A stretch of DNA of 64,000 bases from positions 30,670-94,669 of the forward strand of contig NZ_FOHI01000010.1 in assembly GCF_900111585.1 (NCBI RefSeq), read 5' to 3'. Below the pieces are notes generated by a model that saw only the letters and a program-made list of their open reading frames with translations, was not told the origin of the DNA and did no database searches. This DNA is from Nitrosospira multiformis. GTDB taxonomy: Bacteria > Pseudomonadota > Gammaproteobacteria > Burkholderiales > Nitrosomonadaceae. Of the stretch, positions 16,601 to 25,345 are shown piece after piece; the first letter of the stretch is position 1, and every line of letters starts with the position of its first letter. A program made the translations under genes and the position numbers.

Positions 16601-16726
16601 ACAGTCAAGCCTTTTGCAGTGGTCATCATCGGAGGATTGATCAGTGCGACTCTTTTGACCCTGACCATGCTCCCCGTACTTTACCGCACCTCCGAAGAGT
16701 GGGTTAAAACCAAGGTGATTCCGTGA
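13646..16726 (+). CDS. czcA: Heavy-metal efflux RND pump (CzcA/HME family)
   Basis: 1026 residues, full length for the HME-RND family; GTG start overlapping the previous stop by 4 bp. It shows FPDVQNVFVQVVTQYPGQAP in the first porter domain and the charged TM4 motif DFGIIVDSAVVLVEA beginning at residue 393, the site that separates divalent-metal pumps (DFGxxxD-xxx-VE) from monovalent ones. The last position is Ala where the family usually has Asn. Proton-driven export of Zn/Co/Cd-type ions from the periplasm and cytoplasm is inferred. Confidence 0.9.
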   Translation: MIGKLIAFCLQQRLLIISTSIVLAVIGVLSFEHLPVQAFPDVQNVFVQVVTQYPGQAPEEVEKLISLPIEKEMNGLPHMINMRSISIFGLSVVTLTFDDDAEDYFSRQQVLERLKAVSLPAGVKPTLGPLTTGIGEIYRYRIEAARMPLVEQRALQDWLIEPTLRSVQGVADVVAFGGGIKQYQVQVDSGKLRNYNLTLSDVYEAISSNNANTGGGYIEHGSEAMIVRGTGLLKSIDEIENIVIVTREGIPVFVKNVAAVAIGPQPRTGIVSFNEFDDVVQGIVLLIKGKNATVVLNGVKEKIEYLNNYGLPPGVRIIPIYDRTDLIRHTVNTVGHNMIEGIVLILLVLIIFLRRFWASLVVITVVPLSLLVAFILIDMMHVSANLISLGAVDFGIIVDSAVVLVEAIMVKVSLDMHQEASKAHMRQSMLITTAEMARPILFSKAILIIAFIPIFTFQQVEEKIFSPMAFTLTFALLGSLIISMTLVPVLLSYLLGPHLVELPNPLIQKMEEWYLRILQAALRHPYKLFSSAGIMLALSLATWPLIGTEFMPKLDEGNVWLTITLPTSVSLNKAKELERDIRARLSELPEVKSIVTQLGRPEDGTDPKGFNNLEILIDLKPRETWRYRNKDELIAVMEKKLAAFPGLQLNFSQIIQDNVEEAISGVKGEISIKIFGSNLDILQEKADQVTGILRSIEGATDVAAEQQSGLTQLVISIDREKIARYGMNITQVEDVIAMAVGGLPATQMLEGERRFDVTVRLDKSARESVSTIEDITVLSSNGSRIPLAELADIKINQGAARITRENNMRRIAIKCNLIGRDLGSFVAEAQQEIARQVVLEPSYRMVWSGQFENQQRAMKRLSIIVPVSFALIFVLLFWTFRSVRNASLIVLNVPFSLIGGLIALLLTGIHLSVSAAVGFIALFGIAVQNGVILLSQINSLRREGVPIAEAVVQGSVRRLRPVVMTALMAMLGLLPAALSTSVGSETVKPFAVVIIGGLISATLLTLTMLPVLYRTSEEWVKTKVIP

Positions 16727-17061
16727 AAGAAATCCGCGCGTATATTGAACCCTTCATGTTATCCAAGGTAACGCAGGCGTTACTTGAAATTCCAGATTTC
16801 CCGGGCATGAGCGTCTCGGATTGCTACGGGTTTGGCGGAGAGCGGATCGCCGATAGCAGTTTCGATCCTTATATGCCGAAAAAACGCATCGAAATTTTTG
16901 CTTCCGATGAGCAAGTGGACGATATTTTCAGCACGATCGTGCAGGCCGCCAATACCTATCAGCGCGGCGCAGGCAAAATTTATATCATAGACGTAAGCGG
17001 AAGCGGGAATATCAGCAGTGGAGAACGTTATCAGAAAGATTCCCCTTCCAGACCCAAGTAA
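16723..17061 (+). CDS. PII-like signalling protein linked to metal efflux (PII-NG type)
   Basis: 112 residues, GTG start inside the last codons of the pump gene (4-bp overlap), so co-translated with it. The start MKEIRAYIEPFMLSKVTQAL and the GxGKIYIIDV ending follow the PII/GlnB fold, with a shortened T-loop region (CYGFGGERIADSSFD) that lacks the uridylylated Tyr motif of GlnB. A subgroup of PII-like proteins encoded next to Czc/Cus pumps is known (PII-NG). A role as metal or nucleotide sensor modulating the pump is inference. Confidence 0.7.
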   Translation: MKEIRAYIEPFMLSKVTQALLEIPDFPGMSVSDCYGFGGERIADSSFDPYMPKKRIEIFASDEQVDDIFSTIVQAANTYQRGAGKIYIIDVSGSGNISSGERYQKDSPSRPK

Positions 17062-17273
17062 CGATCATCAGAAGATGTTGTTTCATGTCCGATAATTAAT
17101 TATTTCGACATATAACCACCCTCAAGCACAGCCTGAAGTACCAAAATCCTCATCCTTTTCAGTTCGAGGATCTATGCAATGTGTAGTGTGACTTTTAGCA
17201 GTTTGGCCATGCCGGACATTGTTTCCTGCTCTTCCTCAATCATCCTGGTTACCAACAATGAGACGACGTATCG

Positions 17274-17750
17274 ATGAGACGACATATCGGTTTTGGTTTG
17301 CTCTTTGCCTTTACCGTCACGGCAGCTTACGCGACTGATGACTGTCACGTCATCAAGAAACTCGCGTTGCCAAAGCAGCAACTCACCGTCGTTGTCTCAA
17401 ATGGCGAACTGGAGGCATGTTCATTGGGTAGCTATGCTGTGCGGATCTATTCGACCCGAGATGCGCAACCCGGGGATGACACGGCTTTTTACGTTGCCGG
17501 GATTCTGCATGAACGGGATGGCACGATTGAAGATGTCTTCACGGATAATTTGGGGGATAGGGCACATAACGCACTCATCATTACGACGAGATCCGCAGGA
17601 ACTGGAAGCTATATCAGCGCGCAAGCATATATCGTTGGGAAGCAGGATATTCATTTCTTGATTGCAGTCGATGGAATGGATGGAACAAGCAATAGAGCCA
17701 AGATCGTTTCGGCACTTACCCAAAAACTTACTACATCCGATACCCAGTGA
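17274..17750 (+). CDS. Secreted PliI-type lysozyme-inhibitor-like protein
   Basis: 158 residues with a signal peptide (MRRHIGFGLLFAFTVTAAYA, cleavage after about 20). The mature part matches the pattern of PliI periplasmic inhibitors of invertebrate-type lysozyme: LEACSLGSYAVRIYS, then FYVAGILHERDGTIEDVF and ITTRSAGTGSYISAQAYIVG. Two Cys (CHVIKK and EACSL) may form a disulfide. It would act in the periplasm and protect peptidoglycan. Stands alone between the czc operon and two other secreted-protein genes. Confidence 0.65.
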   Translation: MRRHIGFGLLFAFTVTAAYATDDCHVIKKLALPKQQLTVVVSNGELEACSLGSYAVRIYSTRDAQPGDDTAFYVAGILHERDGTIEDVFTDNLGDRAHNALIITTRSAGTGSYISAQAYIVGKQDIHFLIAVDGMDGTSNRAKIVSALTQKLTTSDTQ

Positions 17751-17934
17751 CCTGATACTGGACATCGTGGTATCCAGCATCACTCCAGTCCTCCGCGCTT
17801 TAGAGAGTGCAATTGTCTCTTGCGCTCCAGGCATGAGGTGCTATATCTAAATAAACCCTGAAAGCCATAGCTTGGCTATAAGTTTTTGAATAATTGATAA
17901 ATCTTCATATAAGAGAGGGAAAAGGAGTTTTATC

Positions 17935-18267
17935 ATGAAGACTGCAAAGGCGGTATTAGCAGGAATCGGCGCGGCTATATTGTTCAGTATGGGGCCAAAT
18001 ACAATTGTTCAGGCGCAGCCTGGCCTGATCAGTGTGGATCTCAGAAACGTTGCGAACGATATTGCGAAAGACATCAATGTTGATGTCAATCAGATCCCAG
18101 CCACTGTGCAAGCACCTGTTTCTGTAGCCACCCTCGTATGCGGCATTGCCGCAGATGTTCTGGGCACCCAAGCTGCCAGCGGGACTGGAAGCTGTATGGC
18201 GATGGGCACTTCTAGTGCTCTGGATCAGATCGTGCTCGAACAAATAAAGCGAATGAGGAAAATGTAA
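17935..18267 (+). CDS. Secreted hypothetical protein (110 aa)
   Basis: Strong ribosome-binding region (AGAGAGGGAAAAGGAG) before the ATG. A signal peptide covers about residues 1-27 (ending VQAQ). The mature protein has NVANDIAKDINVDVNQIPA and a Cys pair (VCGIAADVLG, GSCMAMG) that could form a disulfide. No domain recognised. Small exported proteins of this form recur in this genome region, but this one does not share the YLYG motif of the family at 34.7-39.6 kb. Confidence 0.65.
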   Translation: MKTAKAVLAGIGAAILFSMGPNTIVQAQPGLISVDLRNVANDIAKDINVDVNQIPATVQAPVSVATLVCGIAADVLGTQAASGTGSCMAMGTSSALDQIVLEQIKRMRKM

Positions 18268-18677
18268 GTTGTTGCACTACATTAAGGAACGGCTGTGATC
18301 GGATCATGAAGAATGCCACAGGAATTTCCATGAGCAGCTTGATTGAAAAGTTTTTGAGGTAACTCCAGGAATGACCTCGTCGTTCCTGATGAACAAGACT
18401 CTTACCGGATCGAATTCCTCTTGATCCCTCGGTAATCCCCGTTTCCGCGCTTATAAATCTCTGGTCGCGACCGGACAGGAGATTTTCGCCTTCAGGAATT
18501 ATTCCCATCTGATTACAGGCTGCCAGAGGGAAGGGGAAGGATATCTTGTCGAAAGCATCGACGGATCTTTTGTTCTATAAATAGGCTTCATGCAATGAAA
18601 GGGGATCGCAGGATTCTCCAAATTGCGATTTATGGAAAAGCTCTTTAAAGGAGTTCATATATAGGAGAGGAAACGAC
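18268..18677. other. Intergenic stretch
   Basis: 410 bp between two secreted-protein genes. Frames present on the minus strand lack start signals and I see no gene, repeat or clear terminator. Confidence 0.3.
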
Positions 18678-19067
18678 ATGGAAAAGCTCAGGATAACGCT
18701 GGCCATCGGGATAGGAACTACGGTGATCATCCTCCTCTTAGTCAGTACAGCCCCCGCCATAGAGGCTGCAAATGAATCAGCCGCACCCCAAGATGCCTAT
18801 ACGGCCGCCGAAGATCAAGAAAAACGCCACTTCACTGTCTCATGCGAGATACCCGGAGATACAGCCAATTTCTCATGGGTGGAAGGCAATCTCGCCACCA
18901 CCGTCTACTACAACAACCACTGCTCGCATGCGGTGAAGGTCACGGCCCACCTGCGTGATCTCGCAGATTTTACGAAATGCGTCACGGTTAAGGCCGGTAT
19001 GAAAGACAAGAGGGTTTATCGGCTGAGTGAGAACGGGAAGCTCTACAAGCTCACCAGAGGTTGCTGA
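18678..19067 (+). CDS. Secreted hypothetical protein (129 aa)
   Basis: Good ribosome-binding site (GGAGAGGAAACGAC) before the ATG. Residues 1-31 form a signal peptide or anchor (LAIGIGTTVIILLLVSTAPA). The mature part contains four Cys (VSCEIPGD, NNHCSHAV, FTKCVTV and the C-terminal Cys) and is rich in beta-forming residues, suggesting a small disulfide-stabilised beta domain. No family recognised. Confidence 0.6.
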   Translation: MEKLRITLAIGIGTTVIILLLVSTAPAIEAANESAAPQDAYTAAEDQEKRHFTVSCEIPGDTANFSWVEGNLATTVYYNNHCSHAVKVTAHLRDLADFTKCVTVKAGMKDKRVYRLSENGKLYKLTRGC

Positions 19068-19967
19068 CCGTATCGCTGGCTCGGACAGCACACGCTAACA
19101 AATCGTTCCACATGTAGCTCATCGCCGATCACGCGAAGAAGCCTTCCCCATTCCGCCCAGCTGCAGTTACAGGCCCTTCTCAGGGCCTGTAGTTAACATT
19201 CAGCGTCTACTCTCCGGTACCGGTGGGCAGGCCTATGAAGCCGGAATTTTCCACTTTAGATCGGTACTGATTCCGGAGTAGGTCCGGGGGAGGGCGAACC
19301 TTCTTTCGAGGCTAAAAAACAGTACCACCCAGACCCAGATCGAGAATAGGTGAGGGTTCATCAAAAGTTCTTTTCTTCTTATTGGAAGTAAACCTGTCAT
19401 TCTCAGAGTAGCAGACAGGGCGAACAGAGCAGGATGGCCTCCAGGAAACCGCTTGCATTTCTCGGAAGCGCTGATGGAAGTATTCCGATCGACCGAGCAA
19501 TGCTCATTTTGAAACCAGTTCCTAACTCGGCTGGTTTTTTGTTTCCGCCTTTTCTTAATCAGCTGTTTTTTGTACTTCGAGGCGCGGCGCAAAGCCGATG
19601 CTAGGGCCTTCAGGGTTTATCCAAAATACGGTATTTTCTGGAAAACCCGTGAGCGATCCTTGATGGAAATGGCGCCTCAAAAGATCGTGGGGATAATTGC
19701 TGGAAAAACTTCTTACTCGTTTGACATGTCCTGTATGAGTTCTCGCATAGACGGCGTATTTAGGCATAACTCCTTCCCGGTTATATCGAAGCTTCTATTT
19801 TGACCGCGGTTTATTGCAGTATCAATGCAGCTAGTGAAGCTTGCATCTTGCTCGCTCTCAGAGTTATTAACAGCAGATAAAGACAGCTCATTTTGCAATC
19901 ACTTTCCCTGATGAGCTACAGGGGCCTCGAAAGCTTCAACCGCAATGACCTGCCGTAGCTTCCATTC
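19068..19967. other. 900-bp stretch without a supported gene
   Basis: Contains the hairpin TACAGGCCC/GGGCCTGTA (19168-19191, no T-run) and a real-looking terminator at 19512. Several overlapping frames of 60-119 codons on both strands lack ribosome-binding sites and protein-like composition. A transcript ending at 19540 may be an untranslated RNA. Confidence 0.3.
19512..19541 (+). terminator. Rho-independent terminator with no recognised gene upstream
   Basis: AAACCAG (19512-19518) pairs with CTGGTTT (19531-19537), followed by a T-run. No confident plus-strand gene precedes it within 440 bp. Confidence 0.6.
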
Positions 19968-21737
19968 TCACCCCGGAATAGCTTCATGCAATGCTCGCAA
20001 GGCATGCAACTGGGCGACCACGGCGGCGCCTTCGCCTACAGCGGCAGCGACCCGTTTGATTGAGCTGGCACGTACATCGCCAATGGCGAATACCCCTGGT
20101 ACTGAAGTTTCGAGCGGCAGCGGTTGACGGTGATTTTCCGGATATGCCGACTGCTCATGGTCGGCAGGCGAGAGATCCAGGCCGGTGCAGACAAACCCCT
20201 TGTCGTTTAATTCAACACCGCAGTTCTCAAGCCATCCGGTGTTTGGATCAGCCCCCACGAACAGGAAAATATGCTGAGTCGGTTTCCTTTGCATGTTGCC
20301 GTTCTGGCGATTACGCCAATGAACGGCGCTCACGCCTTCTTCACTGCCTTCGATGGCAACGATCTCGGATTGCGTATGCACGGTAACGTTCGCCAGCGAC
20401 CCGATACGATCGATGAGATATTTCGACATGCTCTTTGCCAGATCGGCTCCGCGGATCAGGTGATGTACATGGGCCGCGTGGCTAGCCAGGAATACTATGG
20501 CTTGGCCAGCCGAGTTGCCGCCTCCGACCAGCACCACTTCTTCCTGCCGGCATAGCGCTGCCTCAATCGGCGAAGCCCAGTAATGAATGCCGCGACCTTC
20601 GTATTTATCCAGTTCGGATATGGCGGGACGGCGATATCTTGCACCTGTGGCGATAACCACCGTTTTTGCAGAAACCTTGACACCGCAATCCAGTTTGAGC
20701 GCGAGTGGAAAGCGGGTGCAATCGAGCGACGTCACTTCGACCGGAACCACCATGTCGGCTCCGAATTTCTGCGCCTGAACATAAGCGCGTCCCGCGAGCG
20801 CCTGACCGGAGATACCGGTCGGGAAACCGAGGTAATTTTCGATTCTTGCACTTGCGCCCGCCTGGCCGCCGAATGCATGGGTGTCGAGCACCAGTACGGA
20901 AAGCCCTTCCGATGCGGCATATACCGCGGCGGCAAGACCGGCGGGACCGGCGCCAACGATCGCAACGTCGTAGATACGGTCCGCGCTCAGCTCGATGTAC
21001 AAGCCGAGGCGATGCGCCAGCTCCCTTTCGCTCGGGCATTTAAGGATTGTTCCATCGGGACAGACAACCAGCGGCAATTCCTCTGGACGCGGCCGGTGCA
21101 GCTTCATCACATCTTCCGCAACACTGTCGAGGGCCGGATCCAGTACCGAATGGGGATGACCATTCCTTGAAAGAAATCCCTGCAACCGGACCATATCCGC
21201 TCCGCCGGGAGGACCGATCAGCAGCGGACCACCTCCGCCGATTTCGATCAGTCCCACGCGTCTCAGAATCAGGGCCCTCATGATACGTTCCCCAAGCTCG
21301 GCCTCGGCCACGACCACTGCCCGCAAAGAGGACGGATCTATCACCAATGCCTCGACCATCTCAAGGGCACGCCCATAGGCAAGCGGAGGGTGGCCCGACA
21401 GCTGGCTAACTTCGCCCGTGAAATCGCCCGGTCCGCCTTCAATTATGGGAATCTCGATGCCGAGGCCATTTTTGCGTGTGACCAGAATGCGTCCGCGTAG
21501 CAAAACGAACATGCCGGTCCCGCGCCTGCCGGGTTCGAATAATAGTTCACCTGGCTGCCAGGTGCGCACCGTGCCGAAACGCTGCAACCGGGTAATTTCA
21601 TCGGGAGCAAGCTTGGGAAACATCTGGTGGCGGCGCGATTCTAGGCTTGGCGGCAACGGAAAATCCGCCGTGTCGGGTGGAATTTCGCCCGCTTGATCAG
21701 ACCCTTGCGGGAGCAAACTGTCAGGAATCTTTTTCAT
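19968..21737 (-). CDS. Cyclic-nucleotide-domain thioredoxin-reductase-like flavoprotein
   Basis: 589 residues in three parts. Residues about 40-160 are a cNMP-binding domain (WQPGELLFEPGRRGTGMFVL, FTGEVSQLSGHPPLAYGRAL). About 175-245 is a glutaredoxin-like segment (RLQGFLSRNGHPHSVLD) without a Cys pair. About 255-589 is a thioredoxin-reductase-type flavoprotein with both dinucleotide folds (VAIVGAGPAGLAAAVYAA; VVLVGGGNSAGQAIVFLA) and the C-terminal FAIGDVRA flavin motif. The redox CxxC before the second fold is absent (GIHYWASPIEAALC), so it is not a classical thioredoxin reductase. It lies 86 bp downstream of the DsbA-NhaA gene and is probably co-transcribed. Confidence 0.85.
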   Translation of the reverse strand: MKKIPDSLLPQGSDQAGEIPPDTADFPLPPSLESRRHQMFPKLAPDEITRLQRFGTVRTWQPGELLFEPGRRGTGMFVLLRGRILVTRKNGLGIEIPIIEGGPGDFTGEVSQLSGHPPLAYGRALEMVEALVIDPSSLRAVVVAEAELGERIMRALILRRVGLIEIGGGGPLLIGPPGGADMVRLQGFLSRNGHPHSVLDPALDSVAEDVMKLHRPRPEELPLVVCPDGTILKCPSERELAHRLGLYIELSADRIYDVAIVGAGPAGLAAAVYAASEGLSVLVLDTHAFGGQAGASARIENYLGFPTGISGQALAGRAYVQAQKFGADMVVPVEVTSLDCTRFPLALKLDCGVKVSAKTVVIATGARYRRPAISELDKYEGRGIHYWASPIEAALCRQEEVVLVGGGNSAGQAIVFLASHAAHVHHLIRGADLAKSMSKYLIDRIGSLANVTVHTQSEIVAIEGSEEGVSAVHWRNRQNGNMQRKPTQHIFLFVGADPNTGWLENCGVELNDKGFVCTGLDLSPADHEQSAYPENHRQPLPLETSVPGVFAIGDVRASSIKRVAAAVGEGAAVVAQLHALRALHEAIPG

Positions 21738-21823
21738 CGTAATACCGGATCCTTCTTGAAAACCATGATCCCCCAGTTATCCGCCAGTTTTACCATGTCA
21801 TAAGAAGCATTATAGTCCGTGAG

Positions 21824-23668
21824 CTATGTGCCGCGATTTTGCTCGCGCCGGCCGTCCGCGTTCCATAGGATCGCCACCCCGAGGATCGCGGATGCTATTG
21901 AGGCGGCAAACACTGCGATCTTTGCTGCGGCAAAATCAGCCGCTATCGGAAAGGCCTGGCTCGAGATAAACAGCGACATGGTGAAGCCGATTCCTGCAAG
22001 CGCCCCCGCGCCGGTTAATTGTCGCCACGAATATTCGCCGGGCTTGGTGGCGATTCCAAGCCGCACGGCGATAGCCGATGCCGATACCAATCCCAGGGGT
22101 TTGCCGATCACCAATCCGAAAATAATCGCAAGCATAAGAGGTTCATGGCCCATGAGGCTATCCGGCATAATCGTGACTCCCGCATTGGCCAAGGCGAACA
22201 GCGGCAGCACAAGGTAGCTCGACTTGGCACCGGCATTGCGCAGCAGGCGGTCGGCTGGGGATTCCAGGCGGGCATGGATCGCATCGAGCGCCCGTAGCGC
22301 CGGAAGCGAAGGGCCATGCCGCAAGACCTCACCGCTACGTCGCGCCTCGGTGGTGAGGATCGCATCCGCCTGAACCATTATCGCCGTCAGATTCGGGGGC
22401 GGTCTCGTCGGAATGAATAGCGCCAGAATCACCCCCGCGATGGTGGCGTGAAGCCCGCTTGCAAGCACACAGCCCCAAAGCAGGAAGCCCAGAAAGACAT
22501 AGGGTGTGACACTGAAAATACGGGAGCGGTTGAGAAGAGCCAGCGCCCCGACAATGGCCGCCGCACCCGCAAGATAGCCGAAATTCATCGCCCCGGAGTA
22601 AAAGATCGCCACGAGGACGATTGCTCCAATATCATCGACGATAGCCGCCGCTGTCAGGAAGATGCGTAACTCAGCCGGGACGCGATTTCCCATCATTACG
22701 ATCAGCGCCACGGCGAACGCCGTATCGGTTGTCGTCGGAACCCCCCAACCTTGGGACCAGGCTCCTGCAGGAATCAATAGCAGATAAACGATCGCCGGCA
22801 CCACCATGCCGCCGATAGCCGCAGCAACCGGCAAGGCCCCCGATCGTACGCTGGCGAGGCGGCCCACGGTGAATTCTCGCTTGATTTCCAGTCCCACGAC
22901 CAGGAAGAAGATCATGAGCAGACCGTCATTGATCCAATGGAGTAACGACATCTTGAACTCGGCGCTACCAAGTGAAACGCCCAGATACAGCTCCCACAGT
23001 GCCGCGAAGGAGGGCCCAAGGCCGGAATTCGTAAGAATCACAGCAAGGATCGTTGCCAGTAAGAGCAGGATACCTGCGGAAGGCGCCCAGTCGGCAAAGT
23101 CGAGGGCGGCACCCCGTAACCGGTGCCCTGGCGAACCAAGCATCGCATCGGCGAAAGAGCTTTCATCCCATGGGTCATCATAGCGCCGACCATTGATAAA
23201 GAATGTCGGCGTGACCAGAGCGTGACTGACCTGGGCGCTCTTTACGTCCGCCTGGACGCGCGCCTTGGCGCGCTCATCGGCTTCTCCGGCTTTGACAGGA
23301 TCTGGCAAGGGCACTCCCAGATCGCGGGCAACCGCAACCAAATCCTCCTCCGTCAACGTCTCGGAACGTGTCATCAACGCGATGTGGGCATCCCAAAAGC
23401 TTTTGGTGTCTTTCGCATGCTCCACCAGCTCGGCAGCGCGGAGAGCAATATCGCTTCCAGCCAGGGGGTAATGCCGGAATACATAACGAAGGCGATCGCC
23501 CAGCTGATCACGAACCTGAGCGATTCTTTCATTCGCAGCACGGCAATACGAGCATGCGTAGCTTCCGTACTCCACCAGGGTTATTTCAGCGTTCGCTGGC
23601 CCGAGCGTATGGTCGTAATCGTTATGGACCGGGCGATCGAGCTTGTTGCTTAATTTCACCTGCGACAC
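21824..23668 (-). CDS. nhaA: Na+/H+ antiporter NhaA with N-terminal DsbA-like thioredoxin domain
   Basis: About 614-625 residues. Residues about 30-200 form a DsbA-like thioredoxin fold with the active-site pair CSYC (Cys50/Cys53 counted from the longer TTG start at 23701) and cis-Pro region VTPTFFING. From about 205 on is a full NhaA antiporter, including the double-Asp transport motif AAAIVDDIGAIVLVAIFY and the helix GGMVVPAIVYL. I preferred the GTG at 23668, which has GCGAGG seven bases upstream. No signal peptide precedes the thioredoxin domain, so its side of the membrane is unclear. Confidence 0.88.
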   Translation of the reverse strand: MSQVKLSNKLDRPVHNDYDHTLGPANAEITLVEYGSYACSYCRAANERIAQVRDQLGDRLRYVFRHYPLAGSDIALRAAELVEHAKDTKSFWDAHIALMTRSETLTEEDLVAVARDLGVPLPDPVKAGEADERAKARVQADVKSAQVSHALVTPTFFINGRRYDDPWDESSFADAMLGSPGHRLRGAALDFADWAPSAGILLLLATILAVILTNSGLGPSFAALWELYLGVSLGSAEFKMSLLHWINDGLLMIFFLVVGLEIKREFTVGRLASVRSGALPVAAAIGGMVVPAIVYLLLIPAGAWSQGWGVPTTTDTAFAVALIVMMGNRVPAELRIFLTAAAIVDDIGAIVLVAIFYSGAMNFGYLAGAAAIVGALALLNRSRIFSVTPYVFLGFLLWGCVLASGLHATIAGVILALFIPTRPPPNLTAIMVQADAILTTEARRSGEVLRHGPSLPALRALDAIHARLESPADRLLRNAGAKSSYLVLPLFALANAGVTIMPDSLMGHEPLMLAIIFGLVIGKPLGLVSASAIAVRLGIATKPGEYSWRQLTGAGALAGIGFTMSLFISSQAFPIAADFAAAKIAVFAASIASAILGVAILWNADGRREQNRGT

Positions 23669-23701
23669 TGAATGGCCTCGCTCAATGGACAATATTTGCA
23701 A

Positions 23702-24007
23702 TCACTTCGTCTTTGACTGAGTAGCTAATGAAAATATTATAGTAGTGGCTCCGGGAAACCGGATGCCATGGCATACTCAGCGTACTCAAGATGATTCTGA
23801 GGAATTGACCGGTCATCCCGGATAAAAGCCAGCGTGATTTATCATCCGGCACGCTCGTTCGACCCCCTCGTCTGTATCGATGCAAGTCATCATATTAACT
23901 ACTACAGTATATAAATAGGGGATGTCGACTCCGAGAAGCCATCATTCAGGGGAATGCCGTTTGGAGCCACATTGTATGAGTGAAAGACAATCTTCAATAA
24001 ATTAACC
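23702..24007. promoter_or_regulatory. Divergent promoter region between nhaA and pqiA
   Basis: 306 bp between divergent operons. It contains the palindrome ATGCCATGGCAT (23763-23774). No convincing -35/-10 pair or SoxS-type box could be fixed by eye. Confidence 0.3.
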
Positions 24008-24640
24008 ATGCGGGAAGTGCCTGACTTGATTGCTTGTGAAGAATGCGATGCGGTTTACCGCAGATTAACGCTGGGCCGCAGCGAAGTCGCATTCTGCCGC
24101 CGTTGCGGCGCCGAGTTGGAACGCGACAGGCGTGCTCAGCGCAAGCATGTCTTACCACTGGCAATTGCCGGCTTATGTATGTATCTCATTGCACACGTCT
24201 TTCCAATCCTTGAATTGGAGCTGCGGAGTGGTTTGTTCAGCCACGCAACGCTCATAGGCTCGGTCCGTTCTTTGAGAGGTGAGGGGATGCTCTTCGTGGC
24301 ATTGCTGGTGTTGGCTACAACAATTCTGTTTCCCTTGATTCAACTTCTGGCTTTGATTTATTTGCTTACCTTCCCAATCAGATTTAGAAGATTCGGACAC
24401 CCAACAACGTTTAATTTATCGGGACGCCTGATCCAGGTCTTGCGACCATGGGTAATGGTGGAGGTATTTCTGCTCGGTGTCATCGTTGCGTTCGTCAAAC
24501 TGACGAGTATGGCAACCGTACTGCCTGGCATTGCGCTGTGGGCATTTGGTGCTCTTGCTTTCCTGCTGACGGCGGTGTTTTCGTTTGACCCGCGCTGTCT
24601 CTATATCAGCAGATATGGTTACAAGAAACAAGGGAAATAA
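24008..24640 (+). CDS. pqiA: PqiA-family membrane protein, first half
   Basis: 210 residues: a rubredoxin-like zinc ribbon (CEECDAVYRRL and CRRCGAEL) and about four membrane helices starting HVLPLAIAGLCMYLIAHVFP. Escherichia coli PqiA is one protein of two such halves; here each half is its own gene, this and the next. It is an inner-membrane partner of the MCE protein PqiB in transport between membranes. First gene of a four-gene operon with short or overlapping junctions. Confidence 0.85.
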   Translation: MREVPDLIACEECDAVYRRLTLGRSEVAFCRRCGAELERDRRAQRKHVLPLAIAGLCMYLIAHVFPILELELRSGLFSHATLIGSVRSLRGEGMLFVALLVLATTILFPLIQLLALIYLLTFPIRFRRFGHPTTFNLSGRLIQVLRPWVMVEVFLLGVIVAFVKLTSMATVLPGIALWAFGALAFLLTAVFSFDPRCLYISRYGYKKQGK

Positions 24641-24643
24641 AGC

Positions 24644-25345
24644 GTGCCAGCAAATAGAACCGTTCAACCAGCCAGCCAGTCGCCGGGGAGCGGAGTGCCC
24701 GTAAAGACTGCAGCGAAGCTGGGCATGGTCTCATGTCCTCATTGTGCGACCTTATGGGAAGATGTAAAGGCTCATGACCGCTGCAGGCGCTGCGGTGCAG
24801 GATTGCATCTGCGTAAACCTGACAGTCTCCGCCGCACCTGGGCTTTAGTGATCGCCGCCTACATAATGTATGTCCCGGCCAATATATTACCGGTCATGAT
24901 CACTGTTCCTTTCCTCGGAAAGGAACAGCAAGACACGATCATGAGCGGCATCATTTATTTCTGGAATTCCGGTTCCTGGGGATTGGCGCTTATTGTTTTT
25001 ACTGCGAGCTTTCTCGTGCCTCTATTCAAGCTGGCGGTCCTTACTCAGCTATTGATCGCGGTACAAGACCACAGTAAGCGGCACCTCTTGCTACGAGCGA
25101 AACTTTATCGCGTTGTCGCGGTAATTGGCCGCTGGTCGATGCTGGATGTTTTTGTAGTAACGCTGATGACTGGACTCATACAGATCAAAGGCTTTGCCAC
25201 GGTGCACCCGGGGGAGGGTATCGCTGCCTTTGCCGCAGTGGTGGTACTGACCATGCTTGCTTCGATCAGCTTTGACCCCCGTTTGATGTGGGACGTGACC
25301 GAACATGAGCCCGGAAGATCACATGAATCAAGACGAGGCGGGTGA
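24644..25345 (+). CDS. pqiA: PqiA-family membrane protein, second half
   Basis: 233 residues, GTG start 3 bp after the previous stop. It has a Pro/Ser-rich leader, then a zinc ribbon (CPHCATLWEDV and CRRCGAGL) and four predicted helices (ALVIAAYIMYVPANILPVM onward; SMLDVFVVTLMTGL). It is paralogous to the preceding gene and corresponds to the second half of classical PqiA. The 3' end overlaps the start of pqiB. Confidence 0.83.
   Translation: MPANRTVQPASQSPGSGVPVKTAAKLGMVSCPHCATLWEDVKAHDRCRRCGAGLHLRKPDSLRRTWALVIAAYIMYVPANILPVMITVPFLGKEQQDTIMSGIIYFWNSGSWGLALIVFTASFLVPLFKLAVLTQLLIAVQDHSKRHLLLRAKLYRVVAVIGRWSMLDVFVVTLMTGLIQIKGFATVHPGEGIAAFAAVVVLTMLASISFDPRLMWDVTEHEPGRSHESRRGG

Noticed and set aside
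19233..19592. 119-codon minus-strand frame
   Set aside because: Composition is dominated by Arg/Lys runs, there is no ribosome-binding site and it spans a plus-strand terminator.
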